Below are positions 36,951-45,206 of a stretch of DNA of 64,000 bases, piece by piece (the first letter of the stretch is position 1; every line of letters begins with the position of its first letter). Under the pieces are notes generated by a model, which saw only the letters and a list, made by a program, of their open reading frames with translations, searched no databases and was not told the DNA's origin. This DNA is from JAGOEX01 sp964630905 (lineage in GTDB: Bacteria > UBP6 > UBA1177), in NCBI GenBank assembly GCA_964630905.1, contig CAZVWR010000005.1, forward strand, positions 1 to 64,000, in the 5' to 3' direction. A program made the position numbers and the translations under genes.

Positions 36951-37883
36951 CTACTTCTCATTTCCAAGTTGTTTAATGAAAAGATGTCCGGTGATGTAAT
37001 CTGTGTAGAGAAGTTTAGATCCATCGTGAGAAATCGCCGGAGCAAGAGGTATTCTTTCTGCAGGAACAGCAATGATTTCTGACACACGGGAATTCACATC
37101 AAAAAGAAATATTTGAGAAAAAGTTATGTTCTTTCCGTCATCAAGGGTTGATGTGTAAACTATCTTTTTTGAGCCCGAAACCCATGACGGGCTTGAGCCG
37201 CGACCTATTTCAATTGTTGTATTTTTAACTGTGTCAAGAACTTTGATCGTGTCAAGATGAATAAAAAGGACAAACCTGCCGTCTTCAGAAATTGAAGGAG
37301 AGTGGGTTCCCTCTTCCAGATTTTTCAAAGTACCGGTTTTCAAATCTATCAATGAAATCAAGTTGTTCGATGTAAAAGCATTGAATTTCATGGGTTTTGC
37401 GGGGTTTTTAAGAATTGAAAGCGGTTTTACTGCAAGGGCTATATTTGATGATCTGACCGTATCAACTGAATATATCGTGTCTTTCCAGAGCGGCGGCCAC
37501 ACAGCATTTTCAAATTCACCCACAAGCTCATTGCTCTCTTTATTAAGGAACCTTTTCATTATTTTATAAGTCGCTGATTTTTCTAAGTATTCAGTTTCTC
37601 TAAAAGTAATTCCCTGACTATCAGGCGACCATGAAAATCTCCATCCCGCACCATCTGCATCGGTAATTTTAACGATCTCATTTGTTGAAAGATCTTTAAT
37701 AAAAAGCCCTTTATATTTTTCACCGGTAAATGCAATGAATTTTCCATCAGGCGAAAACTCACCCGCAGTGCACTTCACTTCATTAACGATCACCTCATCT
37801 GAAACATCAGAAACCGTGTTTGGTTGCTGATCAGCACATGAAACCGCAAAAAACGCCATTAAAACAATCAAAACCCAATTCAT
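36951..37883 (-). CDS. TolB-like beta-propeller lipoprotein
   Basis: A 310-residue lipoprotein (lipid Cys about residue 16, AFFAVSC). It consists of repeated WD40/PD40-like blades with the signature pattern FSPDGKFIAFTG, FSWSPDSQGITF, ISEDGRFVLFI and ISHDGSKLLYT. This resembles the C-terminal propeller of TolB. No Tol-Pal gene is nearby, so a Tol role is not assumed. It is 9 nt upstream of the amidase gene and is probably the first gene of the long leftward operon through nqr. Confidence 0.82.
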   Translation of the reverse strand: MNWVLIVLMAFFAVSCADQQPNTVSDVSDEVIVNEVKCTAGEFSPDGKFIAFTGEKYKGLFIKDLSTNEIVKITDADGAGWRFSWSPDSQGITFRETEYLEKSATYKIMKRFLNKESNELVGEFENAVWPPLWKDTIYSVDTVRSSNIALAVKPLSILKNPAKPMKFNAFTSNNLISLIDLKTGTLKNLEEGTHSPSISEDGRFVLFIHLDTIKVLDTVKNTTIEIGRGSSPSWVSGSKKIVYTSTLDDGKNITFSQIFLFDVNSRVSEIIAVPAERIPLAPAISHDGSKLLYTDYITGHLFIKQLGNEK

Positions 37884-37946
37884 AGCTTACTCCCCAAAAA
37901 GATAACAAACAGTTGATTTTAAAAAACCTCTGAATTTAGTCAAGTA

Positions 37947-37974
37947 TTGATGGGATTCACAAATTTCCTAATAT
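37947..37974 (+). promoter_or_regulatory. Possible promoter of MFS transporter gene
   Basis: TTGATG at 37947-37952 and TAATAT at 37969-37974 are spaced by 16 bp, ending 64 bp before the ATG. Both hexamers are near consensus. The gene lies divergent from the propeller lipoprotein gene. Confidence 0.45.
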
Positions 37975-38038
37975 AAGTGCATTTTTTGAAAAAATTTCTA
38001 AAATGTTTCAGCTTTTTTAATTTTTGCGGAGTAAAAGG

Positions 38039-39430
38039 ATGGAAACTAACACAAATGAGAAAAAGAATTCGATGATTAAGGAACTTATTCAGCCGTTTCT
38101 TGATCTTGGGAAGACTTCAAGACCATTGCTGGGGCTTAACATTTCTTATGTGATCGAGGGGCTCGTCTATTTCGGGATCGTCGGGCTTCTGGCATTATTC
38201 TTCAATGAATACATTAAGTTGAATGACATTGATGCGGGGAGGATGGTTGGTTTTCAGACTGCTGGAATTACGATTGCAATGTTGTTTCTCGGAGCGACTG
38301 TTGACTGGATAGGGCTTAGAAAAGCTCTTCTCATTTCTCTTGTTTTCATGTTTTTCGGCAGGATAATTCTCACAATGTCCCCAACTTTCGGGTCAACCGG
38401 CCTTTGGGGAGGAGCACACATCGCGTCAATGCTAGGAATTGTCGGAATTATGATCGGTTACGGCATTTATCAGCCTGCCGCTTATGCCGGAGTAAAAATG
38501 CTTACAAACAGCAAAACTTCTGCAATGGGCTATGCGATGCTTTATGCTTTGATGAACCTCGGCGGATTCCTTCCGGGGCTTATTTCTCCACCGGTTAGAA
38601 AAGGTTTCGGAATAAGCGGAGTTTTCTGGGTTTATTCGATACTTACCGTTTTAGGTCTTGCCGTTGTCGCGATCTTTATCACCAAAAAAGCTCTCAAGGA
38701 TGCAATTGATCAGGCAAGAGCCGATGAACCGGATAAAACACTCCTTGAAAAAGAGGAAACCGACGAAGAAAAAGAGAAAATGTCAGCAACGGAAAAGATG
38801 AAGTTCTATCTCAGGAATTTCCCGATCACCGATGCAAGGTTCATGTTCTTCATATTTGTTCTGATCCCGGTTCAGACTCTTTTTGCACACAACTGGCTTA
38901 CACTTCCGCAATATACAAGCAGAGCATTCGATGGGTTTGTCGGCGACAACTTTGAGTTTTTTGTCAATTTAAATCCGATACTTATCTTTATTCTCACCCC
39001 CATGGTCACAGCCATGACAGCAAAGAAAGACACCTATAAAATGATGATAATCGGAACATTCATCATGGCGGCTCCAACTTTCATTCTCGCACTTGGACCG
39101 AGCATGGGAACGCTGATGACATATCTTGTTATAATGACTATCGGTGAAGCGATCTGGCAGCCGAGATTTCTGCAGTGGGTCGCTCAGATCGCACCCAAAG
39201 GAATGACCGGAATCTATATGGGAATCGGACAGTTCCCGTGGTTTCTCACAAAAGTCGTCACAGCAATTTATTCAGGCTGGTTCCTCATGAAATACTGCCC
39301 CGCAGACACCGCCCCGTCACAAATGAACACCGAAACCATGTGGTTCATTTACGGCCTGATCGCAATGATCAGCCCCTTTGCACTTCTTCTCGCTTCAAAA
39401 TGGATGAAAAAAGGATTTAAAACAACTTAA
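38039..39430 (+). CDS. Major facilitator superfamily transporter
   Basis: A 463-residue inner-membrane carrier with about twelve hydrophobic segments. An intracellular loop after helix 2 reads TVDWIGLRKALL, the MFS motif A position. A long charged loop (about 225-255) separates the halves. The overall pattern resembles peptide/POT-like or uncharacterised MFS proteins; substrate is unknown. ATG at 38039 follows GGAG; the extra five codons upstream were dropped. Its last 99 bp recur in diverged form at 40410-40508. Confidence 0.88.
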   Translation: METNTNEKKNSMIKELIQPFLDLGKTSRPLLGLNISYVIEGLVYFGIVGLLALFFNEYIKLNDIDAGRMVGFQTAGITIAMLFLGATVDWIGLRKALLISLVFMFFGRIILTMSPTFGSTGLWGGAHIASMLGIVGIMIGYGIYQPAAYAGVKMLTNSKTSAMGYAMLYALMNLGGFLPGLISPPVRKGFGISGVFWVYSILTVLGLAVVAIFITKKALKDAIDQARADEPDKTLLEKEETDEEKEKMSATEKMKFYLRNFPITDARFMFFIFVLIPVQTLFAHNWLTLPQYTSRAFDGFVGDNFEFFVNLNPILIFILTPMVTAMTAKKDTYKMMIIGTFIMAAPTFILALGPSMGTLMTYLVIMTIGEAIWQPRFLQWVAQIAPKGMTGIYMGIGQFPWFLTKVVTAIYSGWFLMKYCPADTAPSQMNTETMWFIYGLIAMISPFALLLASKWMKKGFKTT

Positions 39431-39453
39431 AGCTTTCTGGCTTAATGCTCAAA

Positions 39454-40275
39454 TTAGAAATTTTTTAACTTTTTGATCGAACTGCTTTCTGTCAGAAGTT
39501 TCATCTGGTGGATTGCAATTTTATTCAATTTTGCAAGTCGCTCAGATTGAGCAAGACCTTCTTCAATAAAATGGGCATTGAGATTTTCAAGGTTTGAGAG
39601 ACAGACAAGCTGTGATATTTCAGCATAATCTCTTATGTTTCCTTTTTCTTCAGGATTTTTCTCGCGCCACTGCCTGGCTGTCATTCCGAAAAGTGCCATA
39701 TTCAGAACATCGGCTTCTGTTGCATAAACAATATTCACCTGTTTTTTTGTGAGTTCTGCCGGAATAAGATTTTCTTTGATCGCATCTGTGTGAATCCGGT
39801 AATTTATCTTTGCAAGATTGCGCTTGATATCCCAGCCGAGCTGTTTCAGCTCTTCTTCTTTTAATCTCTGGAATTCTTTTATGATGTACAGCTTAAATTC
39901 TGCAGAAATCCATGATGCAAATTCAAAAGCGATATCCTTGTGAGCGTATGTTCCGCCATATCTTCCAGCAGTAGATATTATTCCGATTGCATTTGTTTTA
40001 CTTATCCAATTCTTGCTTGAAAGAATAAAGCCGTTTGAACCCGACTCGTTTTTAATGTTACCGAATTCCGTAACATTAAAATCAGGGTTGTGCATTTTTT
40101 CCCAGAACCCCATGAATTCGATTGTGTACTTAGTGCTTAACCAGTGAGAAATGACAAGACCAGTGGCTTCAGAATTCTTGTGTTTGGCAATATCTGTTAA
40201 TGAGATATAGTCTTCGTTATTTTGAGCAATAACTGCTATCTCTTTGCCCTGAACATCCATTTTTGAACTTTTCAA
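39454..40275 (-). CDS. KilA-N domain protein, TTG start
   Basis: A 273-residue protein with a KilA-N domain at about residues 10-140 (DYISLTDIAKHKN, GLVISHWLSTKYTIEF, GGTYAHKDIAFEFASWIS, FKLYIIKEFQRLK). KilA-N is a DNA-binding fold common in phages, plasmids and mobile islands. The TTG start at 40275 has GGAGG at ideal spacing; an ATG five codons later is the alternative. It is convergent with the MFS gene and flanked by two copies of that gene's 3' end, which suggests it arrived by insertion. Confidence 0.9.
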   Translation of the reverse strand: MKSSKMDVQGKEIAVIAQNNEDYISLTDIAKHKNSEATGLVISHWLSTKYTIEFMGFWEKMHNPDFNVTEFGNIKNESGSNGFILSSKNWISKTNAIGIISTAGRYGGTYAHKDIAFEFASWISAEFKLYIIKEFQRLKEEELKQLGWDIKRNLAKINYRIHTDAIKENLIPAELTKKQVNIVYATEADVLNMALFGMTARQWREKNPEEKGNIRDYAEISQLVCLSNLENLNAHFIEEGLAQSERLAKLNKIAIHQMKLLTESSSIKKLKNF

Positions 40276-40409
40276 CTATTCCTCCATTTCTTCTCAACGA
40301 CTTCTATTAACCTTTGCGATTCTATTTTCAAAAAGATAAAAGTCAAGATATGCATTTGTAATTATTGAGCAAATTCGCTAAAGCAATAATTGTATAAAAG
40401 TTGCATAAC

Positions 40410-40508
40410 GAAACAATGTGGTTCATCTACGGACTCATCGCAATGATCAGCCCTTTCGCACTTCTTCTTGCTTCCAAATGGATGAAAAAAGGGTTTAAGA
40501 CAACCTGA
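40410..40508 (+). pseudogene. Fragment: second copy of MFS transporter 3' end
   Basis: These 99 bp correspond codon for codon to the last 99 bp of the MFS gene at 39332-39430. They encode the same 32 residues from ETMWFIYG to KKGFKTT and a stop. I count 12 differences, all synonymous, including TAA changed to TGA. The rest of the gene is absent and there is no start. The spacer 40276-40620 otherwise holds only this fragment and the promoter of the next gene. Confidence 0.9.
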
Positions 40509-40531
40509 AATATTTCTATTTTTTCACTAAT

Positions 40532-40560
40532 TTGCTTTAATGTTGAAATGAGAGTATACT
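40532..40560 (+). promoter_or_regulatory. Sigma-70-type promoter of CheB-CheR/kinase pair
   Basis: TTGCTT at 40532-40537 and TATACT at 40555-40560 are spaced by 17 bp. The expected transcription start is near 40567, leaving a leader of about 54 nt before the TTG start. The -10 is part of a 10-bp palindrome GAGTATACTC at 40552-40561. Confidence 0.6.
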
Positions 40561-40620
40561 CTATAAGTTTCGATAATTTCAGCAATTTCTATAATTTCTG
40601 TCACACGAAGGAGAAACATC

Positions 40621-43176
40621 TTGAATAACAATTTTCCCATTGTGGGTATCGGCGCCTCGGCAGGCGGGCTTGAAGCATTGGAACTGTTTTTTGAAAACAT
40701 GCCGGCTGACAGCGGAATGGCTTTTGTGGTCATTCAGCATCTTGACCCTGATCACAAAGGTATTCTGCCTGAACTTTTGCAGAGAGCGACAACTATGAAA
40801 GTATTTCAGGCTAATGACGGATTGAAAGTGACTCAGAATCGCGTATTTGTAATTCCTCCCAACAAAAGCATGTCTTTGCTTAATGGATCTCTGCACCTGT
40901 TTGATCCGGTCGAATCAAGGGGACAACGGCTTCCGATTGACATTTTTTTCCGTTCACTGGCTGATGACAGACAGGAAAAAAGCATAGGGATCATCCTTTC
41001 CGGAATGGGATCAGACGGCAGTCTGGGGCTGAGATCCATTAAAGAAAAAAACGGCGTTGTCGCAGTACAGGAACCGGCTACCGCCAAATTTGACAGTATG
41101 CCCCTCAGTGCAATTGAAGCAGTAGTTGCCGACATTGTGGCTCCGGTTGAAGAACTCCCCTCTAAATTAATTGCGTTCCTAAAATATGTTCCCGCGGTTA
41201 AAACAGATATTACAGTAGACAGCAGAAGCAATAACGGGCTTGAAAAAATAATTATCCTGCTTCGTGATCATTGCGGACACAATTTTTCCTCTTACAAAAA
41301 GAACACTCTGCTTCGGAGGATCGAGCGACGCAAGGGAATTCACCAGATAGATAAATTTTCTCACTATGTCCGTTTTCTTCAGGAAAATCCCAAAGAAATT
41401 GATATCCTGTTCAAAGAACTTCTGATCGGCGTGACAAGTTTCTTCCGGGACAAAGATGTGTGGAAAAAGCTTAAGGAAAAGGTTCTGCCTGATCTGATAA
41501 ACGAACTCCCTGAAGGATATGTCGTCCGGGCCTGGGTGACAGCATGTTCCACCGGTGAAGAGGCATATTCTCTGGCTATAACTTTTAAAGAAGTTTTGCA
41601 GAAAATTAAAAAACACAAAAATATTTCGCTCCAGATATTTGCCACTGATCTTGATAGCGAAGCAATTGAAATAGCAAGGAAAGGATTATTCTCATCTAAC
41701 ATTGCAATTGATGTGTCCCCTGACCGTTTAAATCAGTTTTTTACTGTTGAAGGCGAAGGATACCGTGTAAATTCATCATTGCGGGAAATGGTGGTATTCG
41801 CTTCTCAGAATGTTATCAAAGATCCTCCTTTCACCAAGCTTGATATAATTACATGCAGGAACATGATGATCTATATGGAAGCAGATCTGCAGAAAAAACT
41901 TATGTCGCTTTTTAACTACAGTCTGAATCCGGGCGGAATTATGGTGCTCGGCATTGCTGAAACACATGGAAACGGAAATGAAGATTTTACAGATATTGAT
42001 TCAAAGCTTAAAATATTTAAGAAATCGGGAAAAACAAAAACAATTGAATTTGTTGATTTTCCTGATTCTTTTTCCAGCAAAAGATCCGGAACGACTGAAA
42101 AGCCAGTGCAGAATAAAGTCGAGGAAAACATGCAGACACTTGCCGAACAGACTCTGCTTCAGCGGTTTTCCCCTGCCAGCGTAATGGTTAACGAAAAAGG
42201 CGATATTCTCTATATTACCGGAAAAACAGGAAAATATCTTGAGCCGGTTGCAGGAAAAGCAAACTGGAATATTCATGCTATGGCCCGTCCGGGGTTGCAG
42301 AATGAACTGCCCGGTGCTTTCAGGAAAGCAAAGCAGACATTTGAACCCGTTATACTGCAAAATATCAAGATCGGAACAAACGGTGGAACTCAATTTGTTG
42401 ACATCACCGTTCAGCGGATCGAAACACCCGGGCTGACAAAATGTCTTATAATGGTTGTATTTAACGATGTTGCAGTAACTATTCAAAATGACAAAACTCC
42501 TTTAAAAACAAGTACCGGAAAATCATCAGCCAGGCACAAAGAACTTGAGATACAGCTTCAGAGGAGCAATGAAGACCGCCAAAGTATAAGTGAGGAGATG
42601 CAGACATCACAGGAAGAGCTGAGATCGACCAATGAAGAGCTTCAGTCCACAAACGAAGAACTGCAGTCCACAAACGAAGAGCTGACAACATCCAAAGAAG
42701 AGATGCAGAGCTTAAACGAGGAACTTCAGACAGTCAACGCAGAACTTCAAAGCAAAGTAACAGACTTCATTCAGGCCGATAACGATATGAAAAACCTCCT
42801 TAACAGCACTGAAATTGCGACACTTTTTCTGGACAGGGAGCTGAATATCCGGAGATTTACGGATAGCGTCGTGAGAATATTTAAACTGAGAACTTCAGAT
42901 GCAGGAAGACCTTTTACAGATCTTGTTTCAAATCTGGAGTATCCTGAATTTGAAGATCATACAAGAAAAGTGCTGAAAACTCTGACATTTATTGAAACAG
43001 CGACCAGTACCAGCGATGGAAGATGGTTTAATGTGAGAATTATGCCATACAGAACAGTTGACGACAAAATTGACGGACTGGTGATAACATTTACAGATAT
43101 TACAGTCGCAAAAAACCTTGAAATTACACTTAAAAGAACAAATGAAGCTTTCATGGAGGCAAAAAACAATGAATAG
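40621..43176 (+). CDS. CheB-CheR-PAS fusion protein, TTG start
   Basis: An 851-residue signalling protein. Residues 5-185 form a CheB methylesterase domain with S13 in GASAGG, His40 in VIQHLDPDH and Asp in SGMGSDGS. Residues about 210-480 form CheR, with the SAM-binding TACSTGEEAYSLAI. Residues about 640-715 are a coiled coil with STNEELQ repeats, and a PAS domain follows at about 720-840. There is no receiver domain. The TTG start follows GAAGGAG. Fusions of this type usually lie apart from flagellar chemotaxis operons and pair with kinases, as here. Confidence 0.93.
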   Translation: MNNNFPIVGIGASAGGLEALELFFENMPADSGMAFVVIQHLDPDHKGILPELLQRATTMKVFQANDGLKVTQNRVFVIPPNKSMSLLNGSLHLFDPVESRGQRLPIDIFFRSLADDRQEKSIGIILSGMGSDGSLGLRSIKEKNGVVAVQEPATAKFDSMPLSAIEAVVADIVAPVEELPSKLIAFLKYVPAVKTDITVDSRSNNGLEKIIILLRDHCGHNFSSYKKNTLLRRIERRKGIHQIDKFSHYVRFLQENPKEIDILFKELLIGVTSFFRDKDVWKKLKEKVLPDLINELPEGYVVRAWVTACSTGEEAYSLAITFKEVLQKIKKHKNISLQIFATDLDSEAIEIARKGLFSSNIAIDVSPDRLNQFFTVEGEGYRVNSSLREMVVFASQNVIKDPPFTKLDIITCRNMMIYMEADLQKKLMSLFNYSLNPGGIMVLGIAETHGNGNEDFTDIDSKLKIFKKSGKTKTIEFVDFPDSFSSKRSGTTEKPVQNKVEENMQTLAEQTLLQRFSPASVMVNEKGDILYITGKTGKYLEPVAGKANWNIHAMARPGLQNELPGAFRKAKQTFEPVILQNIKIGTNGGTQFVDITVQRIETPGLTKCLIMVVFNDVAVTIQNDKTPLKTSTGKSSARHKELEIQLQRSNEDRQSISEEMQTSQEELRSTNEELQSTNEELQSTNEELTTSKEEMQSLNEELQTVNAELQSKVTDFIQADNDMKNLLNSTEIATLFLDRELNIRRFTDSVVRIFKLRTSDAGRPFTDLVSNLEYPEFEDHTRKVLKTLTFIETATSTSDGRWFNVRIMPYRTVDDKIDGLVITFTDITVAKNLEITLKRTNEAFMEAKNNE

Positions 43177-44848
43177 TAAAAACAACAATTCCGAAATTAC
43201 AGATCTTCGCAAAAAGGCGGAGAAACTGTTAAAAGAACGATTACAAACGAATGTCAGGATCGCTTCTGAAGCTGATAATCTTAAACTTATTCACGAACTT
43301 GAAGTTCATCAGATAGAACTTGAAATGCAGAATGAGGAACTTATTATTGCAAAATTAGCTGCCGCCGCCTCTTTAGAAAAATATACCGAACTTTACGATT
43401 TTGCTCCGATGGGATATTTTACACTTTCCCCTGATGGCGAAATTTTAGAATTGAATCTATGCGGATCACAAATGATCGGAAAAGAGCGGGAACATTTGAA
43501 AAACAGCCAGTTCCGGTTTTTTATAACTGATGATACAAAACCGGCTTTCAATCTTTTTCTGGAGTCAGTTTTTGAAAGCCCCGGCATCAAAACCTGTGAA
43601 GCAGATCTTTTAAACAGCGACAATTCGCTTTTTCCTATTTACATTACGGGAGTCGCTCCTGAAAACGGGGAACACTGTCTTATAACCATGACTGACATCT
43701 CAGAACGGAAAAGAATAGAGGAAGGGCTTCAGAAAATTCAGAAACTTGAATCTCTTGGGATCCTTGCCGGCGGAATCGCCCACAATTTCAACAATCTTCT
43801 TTGCGGAATATTCGGTTATATAGACATGGCTTACGAATCTTCAACTCAAAAACAGGTCAAAGGTTATCTTTTCGAGGTTCTGAACACTATCGACAGGGCT
43901 CGCGGACTGACTCAGCAGCTCCTTACTTTTGCAAAAGGGGGTGCTCCTGTAAAAAAATATGATCCCATGCTCCCCTTTTTAAAAGATACTGTTCAATTCG
44001 CACTCAGCGGATCAAATGTTTCATGCAACTTTGATCTGCCCGAAGACCTTTGGCCATGCAGTTTTGACAAAAGCCAGATAGAACAGGTTGTCGACAACCT
44101 TGTAATTAATGCACGGCAGGCGATGTCAAATGGCGGAACGATCTGGTTTTCAGCAACGAACATTCATCTTTCAGAAAATGAACATCCGTCATTATTACCC
44201 GGTGACTACATTAAAATTTCGATCAGAGACTGCGGCACCGGAATATCAAAAGAAACTCTGCCTAAGATATTTGACCCTTATTTCACAACTAAAACAAACG
44301 GGGCGGGGCTCGGACTTTCCACAAGCTATTCAATAATAACCCGCCACGAAGGATCAATTGATGTCAACTCTGAACCGGGGAAAGGAACTGTTTTTAATTT
44401 TTATCTGCCGGCTTTAAAAAAAAATGCGGCTCCCGTTCAGGAACCGGATGTGGCAAAATATGAAGGAACCGGAGTTATACTCGTAATGGATGATGAAGAT
44501 GTGGTGTTAAAAATAATTACAGAAATGCTTACCGTCATGGGACACACCGCTATATGCAAATCAAACGGCAGTGACGCAGTTGAATTTTTCAAAGATAAAA
44601 AAAGGTCCGGCAGAAGAATTGTCGCAATGATATTTGATCTTACTATCCCCGGCGGCATGGGAGGAAAAGATGCAGTCAGAGAGATAAGAAAGCTTGACGC
44701 CGACATCCCGGTCTTTGTCGCAAGCGGCTATTCTGATGATCCCGTTATGTCAGACCCGAACGCATACGGCTTTACAGCGAGTATTCATAAGCCATTCAGA
44801 CTTGCTGAACTTGCTGAAATGCTGAAAAAGAATCTGCACAATGACTGA
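43169..44848 (+). CDS. Hybrid histidine kinase (PAS, HisKA, HATPase, receiver)
   Basis: A 559-residue cytoplasmic kinase. It has an N-terminal helical segment, a PAS domain at about 70-190, HisKA with phospho-His205 in GGIAHNFNNLL, HATPase_c with GAGLGLSTSYS, and a receiver with D490 in MIFDLTIPGGMGG. No membrane segment is seen. ATG at 43169 overlaps the CheB-CheR stop by 8 nt and has GGAGG upstream, so the two are translationally coupled. The kinase core is close in sequence to that of the solute-binding kinase at 27551-29929. Confidence 0.92.
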   Translation: MNSKNNNSEITDLRKKAEKLLKERLQTNVRIASEADNLKLIHELEVHQIELEMQNEELIIAKLAAAASLEKYTELYDFAPMGYFTLSPDGEILELNLCGSQMIGKEREHLKNSQFRFFITDDTKPAFNLFLESVFESPGIKTCEADLLNSDNSLFPIYITGVAPENGEHCLITMTDISERKRIEEGLQKIQKLESLGILAGGIAHNFNNLLCGIFGYIDMAYESSTQKQVKGYLFEVLNTIDRARGLTQQLLTFAKGGAPVKKYDPMLPFLKDTVQFALSGSNVSCNFDLPEDLWPCSFDKSQIEQVVDNLVINARQAMSNGGTIWFSATNIHLSENEHPSLLPGDYIKISIRDCGTGISKETLPKIFDPYFTTKTNGAGLGLSTSYSIITRHEGSIDVNSEPGKGTVFNFYLPALKKNAAPVQEPDVAKYEGTGVILVMDDEDVVLKIITEMLTVMGHTAICKSNGSDAVEFFKDKKRSGRRIVAMIFDLTIPGGMGGKDAVREIRKLDADIPVFVASGYSDDPVMSDPNAYGFTASIHKPFRLAELAEMLKKNLHND

Positions 44849-44926
44849 AGTCCTGCACCATGCATCATATAATGTATTAATTTACTACCAATATATTACC
44901 AGATTAAACAATTTGTATAAATTTTC

Positions 44927-44955
44927 TTGACATTCCATTTTAAGTGATATATGAT
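44927..44955 (+). promoter_or_regulatory. Sigma-70-type promoter ahead of the surface-protein gene array
   Basis: A perfect -35 TTGACA (44927-44932) is followed after 17 bp by TATGAT (44950-44955). The expected start is near 44962, about 245 nt before the first gene. It is the only good promoter seen between the hybrid kinase and the first DUF3494 gene. Confidence 0.65.
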
Positions 44956-44961
44956 GGTCAT

Positions 44962-45206
44962 TGTAATCGCAAAACGATGTGATTAGGTTGCCTCGCTGTC
45001 ACAGCAGGTGCTGAAAAAAAATGATCGTCACCCTGGTAAACAATTTCTACAGTGACTTGAAAAATTAATTTTTTCTAAGCTTCCAGATCAATTACATCGC
45101 AAATCAATTTACATATTTACATCTTAGTTGCTCAGGCCGTTAAAATCCTGACAACCAAAATGTTTTACTTAAGTTAAACACACACATTTCCAAAAGGAGA
45201 AACTTT
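44962..45206 (+). promoter_or_regulatory. Long structured 5' leader of the DUF3494/OmpA gene array
   Basis: The 358-bp gap 44849-45206 contains no gene. Beyond the promoter, the likely transcript leader is about 245 nt. Local stems are visible: TAATC/GATTA near 44965-44986, and two overlapping alternatives in the CGCTGTCACAGCAGGTGCTG segment (GCTG-TCA-CAGC or CAGC-AGGT-GCTG), the latter followed by an A-run. An AT palindrome lies near 45060. Overlapping exclusive stems hint at a regulatory RNA. I could not match it to a known riboswitch class. AAGGAG precedes the ATG at 45207. Confidence 0.35.

Noticed and set aside
44965..44994. GCAAA followed by GGTTGCC, reminiscent of part of a c-di-GMP-I riboswitch
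   Set aside because: The upstream half of the motif (the first stem with its tetraloop receptor) is absent and the spacing is far too short.
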